A DNA stretch of 64,000 bases from Photobacterium piscicola (GTDB lineage Bacteria > Pseudomonadota > Gammaproteobacteria > Enterobacterales > Vibrionaceae). A program made the translations under genes and the position numbers. The notes beneath the pieces are model-generated. The model was not told where the DNA came from. It did not search any database and saw only the letters and a list, made by a program, of their open reading frames with translations. The stretch is taken from NCBI RefSeq assembly GCF_900166965.1, contig NZ_FUZI01000002.1, positions 248,001 through 312,000 of the forward strand, written 5' to 3'. The stretch's first letter is position 1, and each line of letters starts with the position of its first letter. Below are positions 50,177 to 60,027 of the stretch, one piece after another.

Positions 50177-50950
50177 ATGTTAGCTAAACGTATTATTCCT
50201 TGTTTAGATGTCCGTGATGGTCAGGTTGTAAAAGGCGTCCAATTTCGTAATCACGAAATCATTGGCGACATCGTACCACTGGCAAAACGTTACGCTGAAG
50301 AAGGTGCAGATGAACTGGTTTTCTATGATATTACCGCCTCAAGCGATGGCCGAGTCGTTGATAAAAGCTGGGTATCTCGCGTTGCAGAAGTGATTGATAT
50401 TCCATTCTGTGTCGCAGGTGGCATCAAATCAGCTGAAGACGCAAGCCGTATTCTTCAATTTGGTGCCGATAAAGTTTCTATCAATTCACCAGCATTGGCT
50501 GATCCGTCATTAATCACCACACTAGCGAATAAGTTCGGTGTGCAATGTATTGTTGTCGGTATTGATTCCTATTTTGATGCTGAAACGGGTCAATATCAGG
50601 TCTATCAATTTACGGGAGATGAAAGCCGTACCAAAGCCACTCAATGGCAAACACGTGATTGGGTTGAAGAAGTCCAACGTCGTGGCGCAGGTGAAATCGT
50701 ATTAAATATGATGAACCAAGACGGCGTGCGTAACGGTTACGACTTAGATCAACTCAATATGGTACGCAGTGTCTGTAACGTGCCTTTAATTGCTTCTGGT
50801 GGCGCGGGTGAAATGTCACACTTTCATGATGCATTTCAACTCGCCAATGTTGATGGCGCACTGGCGGCATCAGTATTTCATAAACAAATCATTAATATTG
50901 GTGAGTTAAAGCACTATCTAAAACAACAACAGCTGGAGATTCGACTATGA
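50177..50950 (+). CDS. hisF: imidazole glycerol phosphate synthase, cyclase subunit HisF
   Basis: 257 residues. TIM barrel related to HisA; with HisH makes imidazole glycerol phosphate and AICAR. Catalytic Asp11 (PCLDVRDG) and the Asp near 130 (VVGIDSYFD); phosphate loops VAGGIK and ASGGAGE. ATG at 50177 with AAGGAG. Overlaps hisI by 4 bases. Confidence 0.97.
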   Translation: MLAKRIIPCLDVRDGQVVKGVQFRNHEIIGDIVPLAKRYAEEGADELVFYDITASSDGRVVDKSWVSRVAEVIDIPFCVAGGIKSAEDASRILQFGADKVSINSPALADPSLITTLANKFGVQCIVVGIDSYFDAETGQYQVYQFTGDESRTKATQWQTRDWVEEVQRRGAGEIVLNMMNQDGVRNGYDLDQLNMVRSVCNVPLIASGGAGEMSHFHDAFQLANVDGALAASVFHKQIINIGELKHYLKQQQLEIRL

Positions 50951-51567
50951 GTTTAACAACATCTATTGATTGGGAAAAAGTAGCCGGATTGATCCCCGCT
51001 ATTATTCAAGATAACAACAGTGGCCAAGTATTAATGCTGGGCTACATGAATGATGAAGCGTTAGCTAAAACATTAGCCACTGAACAAGTCACTTTTTGGT
51101 CACGCACTAAAAATCGCTTATGGACCAAAGGGGAAACATCAGGCAACGTATTACACCTAAAAAGTATTCAGCTCGATTGCGATCAAGATACGTTATTAAT
51201 TCAAGTCGATCCAATTGGTCCAACTTGTCATTTAAACACCACTAGTTGTTTTGGTAATGATGACACGACTAATACTCAACCGGCACTGGTGTTCCTTCAT
51301 CAACTTGAACAAGTACTGGCTGATCGTAAAGGTGCAGATCCCGACTCATCTTACACCGCGAGCCTCTATAACCGTGGTACCAAACGTATATCGCAGAAAG
51401 TGGGCGAAGAAGGGGTTGAAGTCGCGCTTGCGGCAACGTCGGGTGATAAAGCGGAATTAGTCTGTGAATCAGCTGATCTTATTTACCACTTATTGGTTCT
51501 ATTACAAGATCAGAATCTTGCTCTGGAAGATGTCATCAATAAACTTAAACAACGTCACCAACAATAA
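50947..51567 (+). CDS. hisI: bifunctional phosphoribosyl-AMP cyclohydrolase/phosphoribosyl-ATP pyrophosphatase
   Basis: 206 residues (HisIE fusion, E. coli 203). The N-terminal HisI domain (about 1-115) has [34 protein letters not shown] and zinc ligands in LDCDQD and [12 protein letters not shown]. The C-terminal HisE domain (about 120-206) has [13 protein letters not shown] and [13 protein letters not shown]. Steps 2 and 3 of the pathway. Last gene of the operon. Confidence 0.96.
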   Translation: MSLTTSIDWEKVAGLIPAIIQDNNSGQVLMLGYMNDEALAKTLATEQVTFWSRTKNRLWTKGETSGNVLHLKSIQLDCDQDTLLIQVDPIGPTCHLNTTSCFGNDDTTNTQPALVFLHQLEQVLADRKGADPDSSYTASLYNRGTKRISQKVGEEGVEVALAATSGDKAELVCESADLIYHLLVLLQDQNLALEDVINKLKQRHQQ

Positions 51568-51690
51568 TGAGTAATCGTCATTAATATGCAATACGTAATA
51601 ATCTCATAAATCATACAATAAGATTCAAACAACACCTGTTATTCTGATGTTACTTATTTTATTACGCAACGAAATTATTATTGCCGCACA

Positions 51691-51718
51691 AAAAAAGGAA
51701 GCTATGCTTCCTTTTTTT
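51691..51718. terminator. bidirectional terminator, his operon / tdk
   Basis: AAAAAAGGAAGC and GCTTCCTTTTTT around TAT between convergent genes. Confidence 0.88.
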
Positions 51719-51735
51719 ATTCATTTAAATGCGTA

Positions 51736-52314
51736 TTATCGCCCCAGTGCTTCTTTATAATGCGCTCGGCACACTGAGAGGTAAAGATCATTACCACCAA
51801 TCTCAACCTGATTACCATCAGCAATAGCATTACCCGCTTCATCTTGACGAATAACCATATTTGCTTTACGACCACAGTGACAAATTGTTTTTAGCTCAAC
51901 TAATTTATCAGCCCAAGATAATAAATAACGACTACCTTCAAATAACTCGCCAAGAAAATCAGTACGTAATCCATAACATAACACTGGAATATCTAATTTA
52001 TCGACAACTTCAGTTAATTGATAAACTTGCTCTTTGGTTAAAAATTGGCATTCATCAATTAGCACACAATCAATTTTTCCTGCATTCGAAAAGTTGATTA
52101 ATATCTGGTACAAATCATCTTTTGAATTAAATAATTCTGCATCTTCTTGTAAACCAATGCGAGAGCTAACTTTACCTTTACCAAAACGATCATCAATCGC
52201 CGCCGTAAAAATAATTGGCGTCATGCCGCGCTCACGGTAGTTAAATGATGATTGTAATAATGTGGTCGATTTCCCAGCGTTCATTGCTGAGTAATAGAAA
52301 TACATCTGGGCCAT
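51736..52314 (-). CDS. tdk: thymidine kinase
   Basis: 192 residues, type II thymidine kinase of the salvage pathway. P-loop SAMNAGKS at 9-16, Walker B-like IDECQFL, the lasso-region zinc Cys pair CHCGRKA and the C-terminal CRAHY. Cytoplasmic tetramer in the family. ATG at 52314. Single gene, convergent with the his operon. Confidence 0.96.
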   Translation of the reverse strand: MAQMYFYYSAMNAGKSTTLLQSSFNYRERGMTPIIFTAAIDDRFGKGKVSSRIGLQEDAELFNSKDDLYQILINFSNAGKIDCVLIDECQFLTKEQVYQLTEVVDKLDIPVLCYGLRTDFLGELFEGSRYLLSWADKLVELKTICHCGRKANMVIRQDEAGNAIADGNQVEIGGNDLYLSVCRAHYKEALGR

Positions 52315-52422
52315 TAGCTTTCCTAGTCATACGAATTACATTTAAAAATCGCGCAGATGCTACATAAAATTACTGGTAATGGAAAGTACCTAGGTCAACA
52401 ACTGTTATTGTTACTATAAAAA

Positions 52423-52448
52423 AACCAGTTGATCATCATCAACTGGTT
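52423..52448 (-). terminator. terminator of the NhaC-type gene
   Basis: AACCAGTTGAT and ATCAACTGGTT around a 4-base loop, followed by seven T on the minus strand, 40 bases past the stop. Confidence 0.85.
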
Positions 52449-52487
52449 CAATTTACGCCCATTGGGTTATTTTAATAACGTTTACTA

Positions 52488-54080
52488 TTAACGCAATGCC
52501 GCCCCTTTTAATGGTCGGCTCGACAACCATGATAAAAGGAAACACATTAATATAAATGCAACAGTTGCCACTAAAAATGCTAATGCTAATGAATCTGTAA
52601 TCCCTAAGGTTAAGAATCCAATCGCAGAAATAACGGCCACAGATAATGCATAAGGTAATTGGGTCGCTACATGATCTATATGATGACAACGAGCACCTGT
52701 CGATGACAATATCGTCGTATCAGATATTGGAGAACAGTGATCACCAAACACCGAACCTGCAAGCACACTCGCAAGCATAGGTAACATTAAACTAATTTCA
52801 GTCGCCCCAGCGAGATCACCAGCAATAGGTAACATTATGCCAAATGTTCCCCATGAGGTGCCGGTTGAGAATGCCATAATGCCTGATAATAAAAACAGGA
52901 TCATTGGTAGTAATGCAGGATTAATATTACCTTGAACAAGGGTAGATAAATATTGTCCCGTTTTCATATCACCAATAACGCCACCAATACTCCATGCAAA
53001 CAATAGAATTAAAATTGCACCAAACATTGATTTTGCGCCAACCCAAAGCGTGTTACTGATCTCTTTTGCTGCAATACGTTGACGAAACACAGGAATAATC
53101 GCGGCAATTAAACCAAAGCTACCACCAAGACATAATGCTTGGCCAACATTGGTATTTTCAAAAGCGCCTAATAATGAAAATGGCTTACCTTCTGTAACAA
53201 GAACTTGATAGCCCGTAAATACCATAAAAAAGAACGTAGCAATAATAAGAATAATAATTGGCCACACTAAATCACCAACTCGTCCTTGCAAACTCTCTTT
53301 GATATCGAGCTCTTCTGTTAAGTCTTTCGCCTGATCATCAACATCACCGCCGACATCAGTTCCACGACCATGACAAGCCGCTCTTTCATGTTTTCTCATG
53401 GGTCCAATATCCCACTGGAACCATGACACCACAAACACCATTGCTAATGCAAAAATAGCATAAAAATTCATTGGAGCTAACGTCATAAAGGCACTTAATG
53501 GCGTATATTCAGTAACGCCGTGAGTCACTAATATTCCGCCGATAAGCGTAATAATGTAAGCTCCCCAACTTGATGCTGGCATTAATACACACATAGGTGC
53601 TGCCGTTGAATCAAGAATATAAGCAAGCTTTGAACGTGAAACTTGAAAACGATCAGTCACTGGACGGGCAATAGAACCAACCGCAAGGCTATTAAAATAG
53701 TCGTCGACAAAAATGAATACCCCTAAAAAAGCGGCCAAAAGTTTTGCCCCACGTTTGGTTTTAATTTTTGTCTGTGCCCACTCAGCAAAAGCACGAGTCC
53801 CCCCAGACAAAGTTAATAACGCAGTGGTCATCCCGAGCAATATTAAAAACAGCACAATACTCATATTCCAAGTATTTATGCCATCCTCTGCAATGAATAA
53901 CCCTTTGATTGATGTAACAAGATAGGACGCTGTATTAGCGAAAGAAAAATCATTAAGAAATAATGCTCCAAGCACAACACCTGTACCTAAAGACAATAGA
54001 ACTCTACGCGTAAGAATCGCCAAGCCAAGCGCGACTAATGGCGGAATAATGGATGTTAAGGAGTGGGAATAATCTATCAA
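52488..54080 (-). CDS. Na+/H+ antiporter, NhaC family
   Basis: 530 residues, about eleven to twelve membrane helices, of the NhaC branch of the ion transporter superfamily. Conserved stretches are IFVDDYFNSLAVGSIARPVTD, APMCVLMPASSWGAY, FSTGTSWGTFGIMLPI and GSVFGDHCSPISDTTILSS. Exchanges sodium for protons in family members; a malate/lactate-type exchange is also known in relatives. A cytoplasmic acidic loop at about 225-260 is unusual only in length. The start is TTG at 54080, the first possible codon; the ribosome site is weak. Confidence 0.85.
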   Translation of the reverse strand: MIDYSHSLTSIIPPLVALGLAILTRRVLLSLGTGVVLGALFLNDFSFANTASYLVTSIKGLFIAEDGINTWNMSIVLFLILLGMTTALLTLSGGTRAFAEWAQTKIKTKRGAKLLAAFLGVFIFVDDYFNSLAVGSIARPVTDRFQVSRSKLAYILDSTAAPMCVLMPASSWGAYIITLIGGILVTHGVTEYTPLSAFMTLAPMNFYAIFALAMVFVVSWFQWDIGPMRKHERAACHGRGTDVGGDVDDQAKDLTEELDIKESLQGRVGDLVWPIIILIIATFFFMVFTGYQVLVTEGKPFSLLGAFENTNVGQALCLGGSFGLIAAIIPVFRQRIAAKEISNTLWVGAKSMFGAILILLFAWSIGGVIGDMKTGQYLSTLVQGNINPALLPMILFLLSGIMAFSTGTSWGTFGIMLPIAGDLAGATEISLMLPMLASVLAGSVFGDHCSPISDTTILSSTGARCHHIDHVATQLPYALSVAVISAIGFLTLGITDSLALAFLVATVAFILMCFLLSWLSSRPLKGAALR

Positions 54081-54751
54081 AGTTTATAATCTCTACGACA
54101 ACCAATTCTGGTTAGAAGATCTACTGCTAGATATAACCATGATGGCATATTAAATTGAGTATATAGAAAGAAGGTTAGCCTTCCCAGCCTCTACAGTAGC
54201 GCTCCATAGTTATATCTTTATCTACTATGGCAGTATTACACTTATTCAATGTAACCCCAGTAAGAGTATTTGATATATGCTTCTTACTTCGGCATTGACC
54301 CCTTTCACTAATAGTCATAGGTATCACCCTCATATTAGTTACTAATAAACAATGCACCTCTACCCTTATCATTAAAGATGTAATGAAACATTCTACGTAA
54401 ACGATTCAACTTTGCAACACTGTAAGTTAAAATTATTAACAATAGATATCACAAATGGATTAGCAACAACTATAAAGGTTCAGCAATAACGAAGCGGTAT
54501 ACCATTTTTAATTTTATTATCATTTAACATATAAAGAGCAACAACAATAACTAAAACTGTTTGGCTCATATTTATACTTTTAATGAAGAAATATTTTATA
54601 AATAGTGTCATATACCGAACATAACTATTTTTTAAATAAAGAAATGATTAAAATGTTTTACACGTAATGTATAAAAGTATTACTATTGCAAAAAATGTTT
54701 TAATGCTGCTATTATTATTTACAGTTAATTAAAAATAACAGGAAATATAAA
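54081..54751. other. long AT-rich intergenic, NhaC-type gene / hns
   Basis: 671 bases that should hold divergent promoters. The right part before hns is extremely AT-rich, as is common for H-NS-autoregulated promoters. A possible small minus-strand gene at 54175-54372 is listed separately. Confidence 0.5.
54175..54372 (-). CDS. possible small Cys-containing protein
   Basis: 65-codon frame (or 52 from a second ATG at 54333) with four Cys and a charged C-terminal half, CNTAIVDKDITMERYC. Neither start has a ribosome site. There is no recognised family. It is recorded because the composition is less biased than the surroundings, but it may be non-coding. Confidence 0.25.
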   Translation of the reverse strand: MIRVEVHCLLVTNMRVIPMTISERGQCRSKKHISNTLTGVTLNKCNTAIVDKDITMERYCRGWEG

Positions 54752-55147
54752 ATGTCTGATGCAATGAAAGCGCTTTTAAACCTTCGAAGCCTACGCGCAC
54801 TTTCGCGCGAATATACACTAGAGCAACTTGAAGAAGCGTTAGATAAACTAACAACAGTTGTTACTGAACGTTCAGAAGCTGAAGCTGAAGAACAAGCTAA
54901 AGAAAATGAGCGTAATGAAAAACTAGCTCAATATCGTGAAATGCTATTAGCCGACGGTATTGACCCAGAAGAATTACTAGCAAGTTTAGCAAAAGCACCA
55001 AAAACTAAACGTGCAACTCGTCCAGCTAAATATAAATTCATCGATGAAAATGGCGATGAAAAGACATGGACAGGCCAAGGCCGTACGCCTAGCGCGCTAA
55101 AGAAAGCATTAGATGATGGTCAATCTCTTGATGAGTTTGAAATCTAA
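54752..55147 (+). CDS. hns: H-NS family nucleoid protein
   Basis: 131 residues. N-terminal coiled-coil oligomerisation domain (about 1-65), a flexible basic linker (80-93), and a C-terminal DNA-binding domain with TWTGQGRTP, in which QGR (109-111) enters the AT-rich minor groove. Silences horizontally acquired and AT-rich genes and condenses DNA. The ATG at 54752 has AGGAAA upstream. Single gene behind a long AT-rich region, likely autoregulated. Confidence 0.94.
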   Translation: MSDAMKALLNLRSLRALSREYTLEQLEEALDKLTTVVTERSEAEAEEQAKENERNEKLAQYREMLLADGIDPEELLASLAKAPKTKRATRPAKYKFIDENGDEKTWTGQGRTPSALKKALDDGQSLDEFEI

Positions 55148-55166
55148 TCTAAGATTTTAAATAAAG

Positions 55167-55192
55167 AAGCCTAACTTGTTTAGGCTTTTTTT
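55167..55192 (+). terminator. terminator of hns
   Basis: AAGCCTAAC and TTTAGGCTT arms with a tight loop and a T run, 20 bases past the stop. Confidence 0.85.
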
Positions 55193-55283
55193 ATATCTGC
55201 TATCAATATTACGATTATTATTTCGCTTATAAATATCGCTAGCAAGAATAAAACAATATATATTAGTGGCAATCATAAATAAC

Positions 55284-55317
55284 AAAAAAGCCAGACATTA
55301 ATGCCTAGCTTTTTTAT
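55284..55317 (-). terminator. terminator of the mltB-like gene
   Basis: On the minus strand AAAAAAGCTAGGCA pairs with TGTCTGGCTTTTTT over TTAA, with one mismatch and one wobble, 40 bases past the stop. Confidence 0.75.
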
Positions 55318-55356
55318 CACTCATTAAACTTGTATACAGATCTAATAATAACTGTG

Positions 55357-56328
55357 TTATTGAATACGATCAGCTAATGCACTTACTGCTAAAGCAAAAT
55401 AATGCGAACGATTCCATTTAAGTAATGTTCGATAGTTTTCATATATTAGATAGGACTTACCTTCACCGCCATCAGGCTGAATTAACCATGCTTGAATATC
55501 AGCAGCAGGTAATGCACCATGACTGCTATTCATCACACCTAATTTTTTCCATTCTGCCAGTGTCTTTCCTTTTTCTGTTTCCGTACCTTCATAACTCTCA
55601 GCTAATACTTGTGACAACTTAACTGGACGTCCCCACGTATATTCACTATTCCAGCCAGAAAGTTTTAAATAATTAGCCGCTGAGGCAAAAACATCCGCTT
55701 TTGTATTCCAAATATCCGCTTTACCGTCGTCGTTACCATCAACAGCATAAGTAAGATAAGAGGTTGGCATAAATTGGCACTGACCCATCGCACCAGCCCA
55801 AGATCCCTTCATATCATCAATCGTAATATGACCATCTTGTAATATTTCTAATGCAGCCATGACTTGTTTACGAAATAGAGTTTCACGACGACCGTCATAA
55901 GCCAATGTTGCTAATGCTTCAACAACATTGTAATTACCTTGAATCTTGCCAAAATTACTTTCTACGCCCCATAAAGCGACAATAAACCGCGGTTGAACAC
56001 CATATTGTTTACCAATACGTTCTAACGCTTCTTTATTTTGTTGATAGAGACGATTCGCTTGCTTTACTTTCCAGTCAGGCACTGCACGAGTAATATATTG
56101 CTCTAATAACAGTTTCTTTTCAGGTTGATTATTATCAGCTTTAACAGCATGCGCTGTATATTTAATACCGTTAAATGCGGCACCGATTATCGGTTCAGAA
56201 ATACCTTTTTCACGCGCTTCTACTTTTAATTTATCCACATAGGCATCAAATCCTTCTTCATTAGCAAATGCAGAAGAGGACATTCCAACCCCAAGGGCAA
56301 CAAAAATCGATATCAAACGCTTATACAT
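55357..56328 (-). CDS. lytic murein transglycosylase, MltB family
   Basis: 323 residues. A Sec signal peptide (1-22, cleaved after AFA) without lipobox, so the protein should be a soluble periplasmic form unlike E. coli lipoprotein MltB. Catalytic Glu123 in WGVESNFG; conserved SWAGAMGQCQFMPTSYLTYAVDG and NYLKLSGW. Cleaves glycan strands to 1,6-anhydro muropeptides. It lies 15 bases behind ycgL and is probably cotranscribed with it. ATG at 56328. Confidence 0.92.
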   Translation of the reverse strand: MYKRLISIFVALGVGMSSSAFANEEGFDAYVDKLKVEAREKGISEPIIGAAFNGIKYTAHAVKADNNQPEKKLLLEQYITRAVPDWKVKQANRLYQQNKEALERIGKQYGVQPRFIVALWGVESNFGKIQGNYNVVEALATLAYDGRRETLFRKQVMAALEILQDGHITIDDMKGSWAGAMGQCQFMPTSYLTYAVDGNDDGKADIWNTKADVFASAANYLKLSGWNSEYTWGRPVKLSQVLAESYEGTETEKGKTLAEWKKLGVMNSSHGALPAADIQAWLIQPDGGEGKSYLIYENYRTLLKWNRSHYFALAVSALADRIQ

Positions 56329-56343
56329 AATAGCCTTATTTTA

Positions 56344-56616
56344 TTATTTAGCGGCTTTATCAGCCTTATATTGTTCTAATAAATTAGTCACTGGTGGTGG
56401 TACCTGTAAATAAAAACCTACAGTACCCAATGCTTCTTTTACTTTCTCAACATCAGCCAGTGCCAACGTTCTACCTTCTAGCTTGATTACCATAACAAAT
56501 TGAGGTTTGCCAAAGGTCGACATTAATTGTGCGGGCACGTCCGCAAAATCATCTTTTTTATTAATGTAGAGATAAGTATTGTCTTTTTTTAAACTTTTGT
56601 AGATTGAACACAACAT
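56344..56616 (-). CDS. ycgL: YcgL domain protein (UPF0745)
   Basis: 90 residues with the YcgL fold signature: [18 protein letters not shown] at the start, [15 protein letters not shown], and [18 protein letters not shown]. Cytoplasmic, function unknown. In E. coli ycgL is also next to minC. ATG at 56616; divergent from minC and upstream of the transglycosylase gene. Confidence 0.9.
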   Translation of the reverse strand: MLCSIYKSLKKDNTYLYINKKDDFADVPAQLMSTFGKPQFVMVIKLEGRTLALADVEKVKEALGTVGFYLQVPPPVTNLLEQYKADKAAK

Positions 56617-56838
56617 ATAATTAGCCTATTTCATTTATGCGCCATACATTTCAGCACAAGATTACGAGCAATCATTCACTATTGACTCAGTTTTAAGTTA
56701 ATTGTGTGAGAAGTTTGTCTGAAAAACCAACGTCAGCGCAAGGATAGCTTGCCCCTAACCGCGAGTAAATATACCATGCTAGTACCTTTGTGATAATGAA
56801 CTAAATGGTTAATTTAAAATCTTAGCCATAATATACCT

Positions 56839-57543
56839 ATGACCAAGATAGCTGAACTAAAAGGGAGCTCGTTCACGCTCTCTGCTCTTCATTTAGTTGA
56901 TAATGACATTAGTAAAGTAACTAATCAGCTAAAAGACAAAGTTGAACTTGCACCAAATTTTTTCGCTTCTGCACCCGTTGTTATTGATATCTCACAAGTT
57001 GATACAGATATTAATTTTGAACAACTAAAAGCGGGAGTGATCGATGCAGGTATGATCCCTGTCGGTATTGGTGGTTGTAAAAATAAAACACAGCAAACAC
57101 AAGCAAAAGCAGCTGGTTTTGCTATTATGAATGCGGCAAGACCAGTTAAAGATGAGCCATCTGAATTTTTAACTGAAACATTAGATACCCCAGTAAGTAC
57201 AGATAATAAAGAACCAACGTTAATTATTCGTACACCTGTTCGTTCTGGGCAGCAAATTTATGCTCGTAATCGTGATCTCGTTATTCTCAGTAATGTCAGT
57301 GCTGGTGCAGAAATTCTTTCCGATGGTTGTATCCATATTTATGGCACGCTACGTGGGCGCGCTATTGCGGGTGCAAATGGTGAGCAAAGTGCGACAATTT
57401 TCTGTCAAAACTTACAATCTGAACTAATTTCTGTTGCGGGAAACTACTGGCTGAGTGATAACATTCAGGAAGAGTTTTGGGGCAAAGGTGTTGTCATATC
57501 TCTTGAAGACAATAATCTCAGTATAGAACACCTAGCTTTATAA
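56839..57543 (+). CDS. minC: septum site-determining protein MinC
   Basis: 234 residues. N-terminal domain (about 1-110) that inhibits FtsZ polymerisation, and a C-terminal beta-helix domain (about 125-234) that binds MinD and dimerises, with GAEILSDGCIHIYGTLRGRAIAG. Blocks division at the poles. The ATG at 56839 lacks a strong ribosome site. minD follows after 24 bases. Confidence 0.95.
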   Translation: MTKIAELKGSSFTLSALHLVDNDISKVTNQLKDKVELAPNFFASAPVVIDISQVDTDINFEQLKAGVIDAGMIPVGIGGCKNKTQQTQAKAAGFAIMNAARPVKDEPSEFLTETLDTPVSTDNKEPTLIIRTPVRSGQQIYARNRDLVILSNVSAGAEILSDGCIHIYGTLRGRAIAGANGEQSATIFCQNLQSELISVAGNYWLSDNIQEEFWGKGVVISLEDNNLSIEHLAL

Positions 57544-57567
57544 AAGTTTTAAGAAGGAATTGAGTAA

Positions 57568-58380
57568 ATGGCACGAATTATCGTTGTTACCTCAGGTAAA
57601 GGCGGCGTTGGTAAAACAACATCAAGTGCTGCTCTTGCATCTGGTCTAGCACTGAGCGGTAAAAAAACTGCAGTTATCGATTTTGATATCGGCCTGCGTA
57701 ATCTCGATCTCATTATGGGTTGTGAACGCCGTGTCGTTTATGACTTCGTTAATGTTATTAATGGCGAAGCAAATCTAAGCCAGGCGCTAATTAAAGATAA
57801 GCGTGTGGATAATCTTTTTGTATTGCCAGCCTCACAAACACGCGATAAAGACGCGCTGTCCCGTAATGGTGTCGAAAAAGTATTTAAAGAACTAGCCAAA
57901 ATGGGTTTCGATTTTATTATCTGTGACTCACCAGCTGGTATCGAAACAGGTGCCTTAATGGCGCTGTATTTTGCAGATGAAGCGATTGTAACAACGAACC
58001 CTGAAGTGTCTTCAGTTCGTGACTCTGACCGTATCCTAGGTATTCTAGATTCGAAGTCTCGTCGTGCAGAAAAAGGCCGTGAACCAGTTAAACAACACCT
58101 TTTACTTACACGTTACAATCCTGCACGCGTTAACCAAGGTGAAATGCTAAGTGTACAAGATGTTGAAGAAATTCTTCACATTCCACTACTTGGTGTTATC
58201 CCTGAAAGCCAAGCAGTATTGAATGCATCCAACAAAGGTGAACCCGTTATCTTTGATAAAGGTTCCGATGCAGGACTAGCCTATGAAGACACTGTTGCAC
58301 GTCTACTTGGTGAAGATCGTCCTTTCCGTTTCTTAGAAGAAGAAAAGAAAGGCTTCCTAAAACGTCTATTTGGAGGCTAA
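57568..58380 (+). CDS. minD: septum site-determining ATPase MinD
   Basis: 270 residues equal to E. coli. Deviant Walker A KGGVGKT near 11-17, the switch DFDIGLRNLDLIMG and a C-terminal amphipathic membrane-targeting helix EEKKGFLKRLFGG. ATP-bound MinD dimerises on the membrane, recruits MinC, and is released by MinE. The ATG at 57568 has AAGGAA upstream. The stop abuts minE. Confidence 0.97.
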   Translation: MARIIVVTSGKGGVGKTTSSAALASGLALSGKKTAVIDFDIGLRNLDLIMGCERRVVYDFVNVINGEANLSQALIKDKRVDNLFVLPASQTRDKDALSRNGVEKVFKELAKMGFDFIICDSPAGIETGALMALYFADEAIVTTNPEVSSVRDSDRILGILDSKSRRAEKGREPVKQHLLLTRYNPARVNQGEMLSVQDVEEILHIPLLGVIPESQAVLNASNKGEPVIFDKGSDAGLAYEDTVARLLGEDRPFRFLEEEKKGFLKRLFGG

Positions 58381-58386
58381 GTGGCT

Positions 58387-58650
58387 ATGGCACTGCTCGA
58401 GTTTTTCCGCCCGAAAAGAGCGAAAACTGCAAATGTAGCAAAAGAACGGCTACAAATTATTGTTGCTGAAAGACGTAGTGCTGGACAGAAATCTCCAGCC
58501 TACCTTCCACAGCTTAAGCGCGATATCTTAGCTGTTATCAGCAAATATGTTCAGATTAATCCTGAACATGTTTCAGTAAATCTAGACCATAACGGTGATG
58601 AGTTATCGGTACTAGAACTTAACGTCACATTACCTGACGAAGAAAAATAA
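58387..58650 (+). CDS. minE: cell division topological specificity factor MinE
   Basis: 87 residues. N-terminal MinD-contacting helix with [11 protein letters not shown] and C-terminal topology domain with [13 protein letters not shown]. Drives pole-to-pole oscillation of MinCD. The ATG at 58387 gives MALLEFF like E. coli; a GTG two codons earlier directly follows the minD stop and could also serve. Last gene of the min operon, followed by a strong terminator. Confidence 0.96.
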   Translation: MALLEFFRPKRAKTANVAKERLQIIVAERRSAGQKSPAYLPQLKRDILAVISKYVQINPEHVSVNLDHNGDELSVLELNVTLPDEEK

Positions 58651-58652
58651 TA

Positions 58653-58687
58653 AAGCCCCGCTAAGTATCACTTGGCGGGGCTTTTTA
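58653..58687 (+). terminator. terminator of minCDE
   Basis: AGCCCCGC and GCGGGGCT stem extended by CTAAG/CTTGG-type pairing, then TTTTT. Confidence 0.9.
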
Positions 58688-58748
58688 TTCTTTGGTTATT
58701 ATTATCGCTATAATACGTCGCTTAACTTATACCATTACGACACCCAAC

Positions 58749-59873
58749 TTATTTTTCATCCAGTATTGCTAAAACACGAGATTCAAATAAACCCTGACGC
58801 CAGTTTTTTAGCATTTCTGGACGTTTTTCATCTGCACGTTGATATTTCCATGCCCATGAAAGTAATTGGTGAATTTGCTTTTTAGACGCTAAAAATTCAG
58901 GGGCTAATCCTGTTGTTAATTCAACGTCTGTCACCACATCTTTTAAACGTTTGACCATTTGTTTATAGCCAGGAAAATCAACTAAACGTTCAATTGCCTG
59001 CGGGTAATCTTTGTAATTAATCGCATCACAATCATGTACCATTTTTAATAAACGGTTACCATGACGCTGAATTTCCATCGGCTCAAAGCCTTCTTTTTCA
59101 AGCACTGAACGCGAAGTTATTTCTAAACGAGCCAATTTCCACAAATGTAATTCTTTAACGATAAAGTTAAGTGCAATATCACGCTTTCTTGCTTCACGAA
59201 CACGCCAAGCTGCCAGTTGCTGTAATATAGCCAATTGCTTTGGTGTTAATTGCCAAGCATTTTTAATATCAAGATACGCTTTATTAGGATCAAGTACTTT
59301 TGTTCGACGTAACATGATTGCATTACATTCTTGCTGTAAAGCTTCCATATACCCAGCAGCTTCAACTTTAGCCAATAGCGTTTCATATAACGGCTTAAGA
59401 TAATGCACATCGGCAGCGGCATAATCTAATTGTTTGTCAGTCAATGGACGAGCTAACCAATTTGTACGTGCTTCGCCTTTATCAAGCTCAACGCCCACAT
59501 ATTCCTTAACTAATGCACCAAACCCCGTTGAAATGCCATGACCTAGAAATGCAGCCATAATTTGAGTATCAAGCATCGGTACAGGTAAACAGCCAGCATG
59601 GTGCTGAAAGACTTCAAGATCTTCACCACAGGCATGCAGTACTTTAATCACAGACTGATCACGCAGTAATGCCCATAATGGTTCCATATCTTCAACATTA
59701 AGCGGATCAATCAGTGATAAATATTCACCATCAAACAGTTGAATCAGACCTAAACGAGGGTAAAGCGTTCGCGTACGTACAAATTCAGTATCAAGCATAA
59801 CAGCTGTATGCTGACGTGCTGACTCACACCGTAGGCGAAGCTGCTCAGTTGTTGTAACAATCTCGAAATTCAC
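58749..59873 (-). CDS. rnd: ribonuclease D
   Basis: 374 residues (E. coli 375). 3'-to-5' exonuclease maturing tRNA 3' ends. DEDD-type site with Asp28 and Glu30 in MLDTEFVRTR, a second Asp in LHACGEDLEVF, and YAAADVHYL. Two HRDC-like domains (about 205-374) follow. The start GTG at 59873 gives MNFEIVTT, aligned to E. coli; AAGG precedes it. The frame continues upstream without family sequence. E. coli rnd also uses a non-ATG start. Confidence 0.95.
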   Translation of the reverse strand: MNFEIVTTTEQLRLRCESARQHTAVMLDTEFVRTRTLYPRLGLIQLFDGEYLSLIDPLNVEDMEPLWALLRDQSVIKVLHACGEDLEVFQHHAGCLPVPMLDTQIMAAFLGHGISTGFGALVKEYVGVELDKGEARTNWLARPLTDKQLDYAAADVHYLKPLYETLLAKVEAAGYMEALQQECNAIMLRRTKVLDPNKAYLDIKNAWQLTPKQLAILQQLAAWRVREARKRDIALNFIVKELHLWKLARLEITSRSVLEKEGFEPMEIQRHGNRLLKMVHDCDAINYKDYPQAIERLVDFPGYKQMVKRLKDVVTDVELTTGLAPEFLASKKQIHQLLSWAWKYQRADEKRPEMLKNWRQGLFESRVLAILDEK

Positions 59874-60027
59874 AATGTACCTTTTTATGACAGAACGACC
59901 CCGTTTTAGAGCCAATTAAATATTTTATAGTAAAATGCCGGCATAAAAGCCGGCATTAGATACGTGCTAGCACAATCAGTTGCTACTATTTTATCAAACC
60001 AACATTTATTGTATGTCAGTAAAGATA

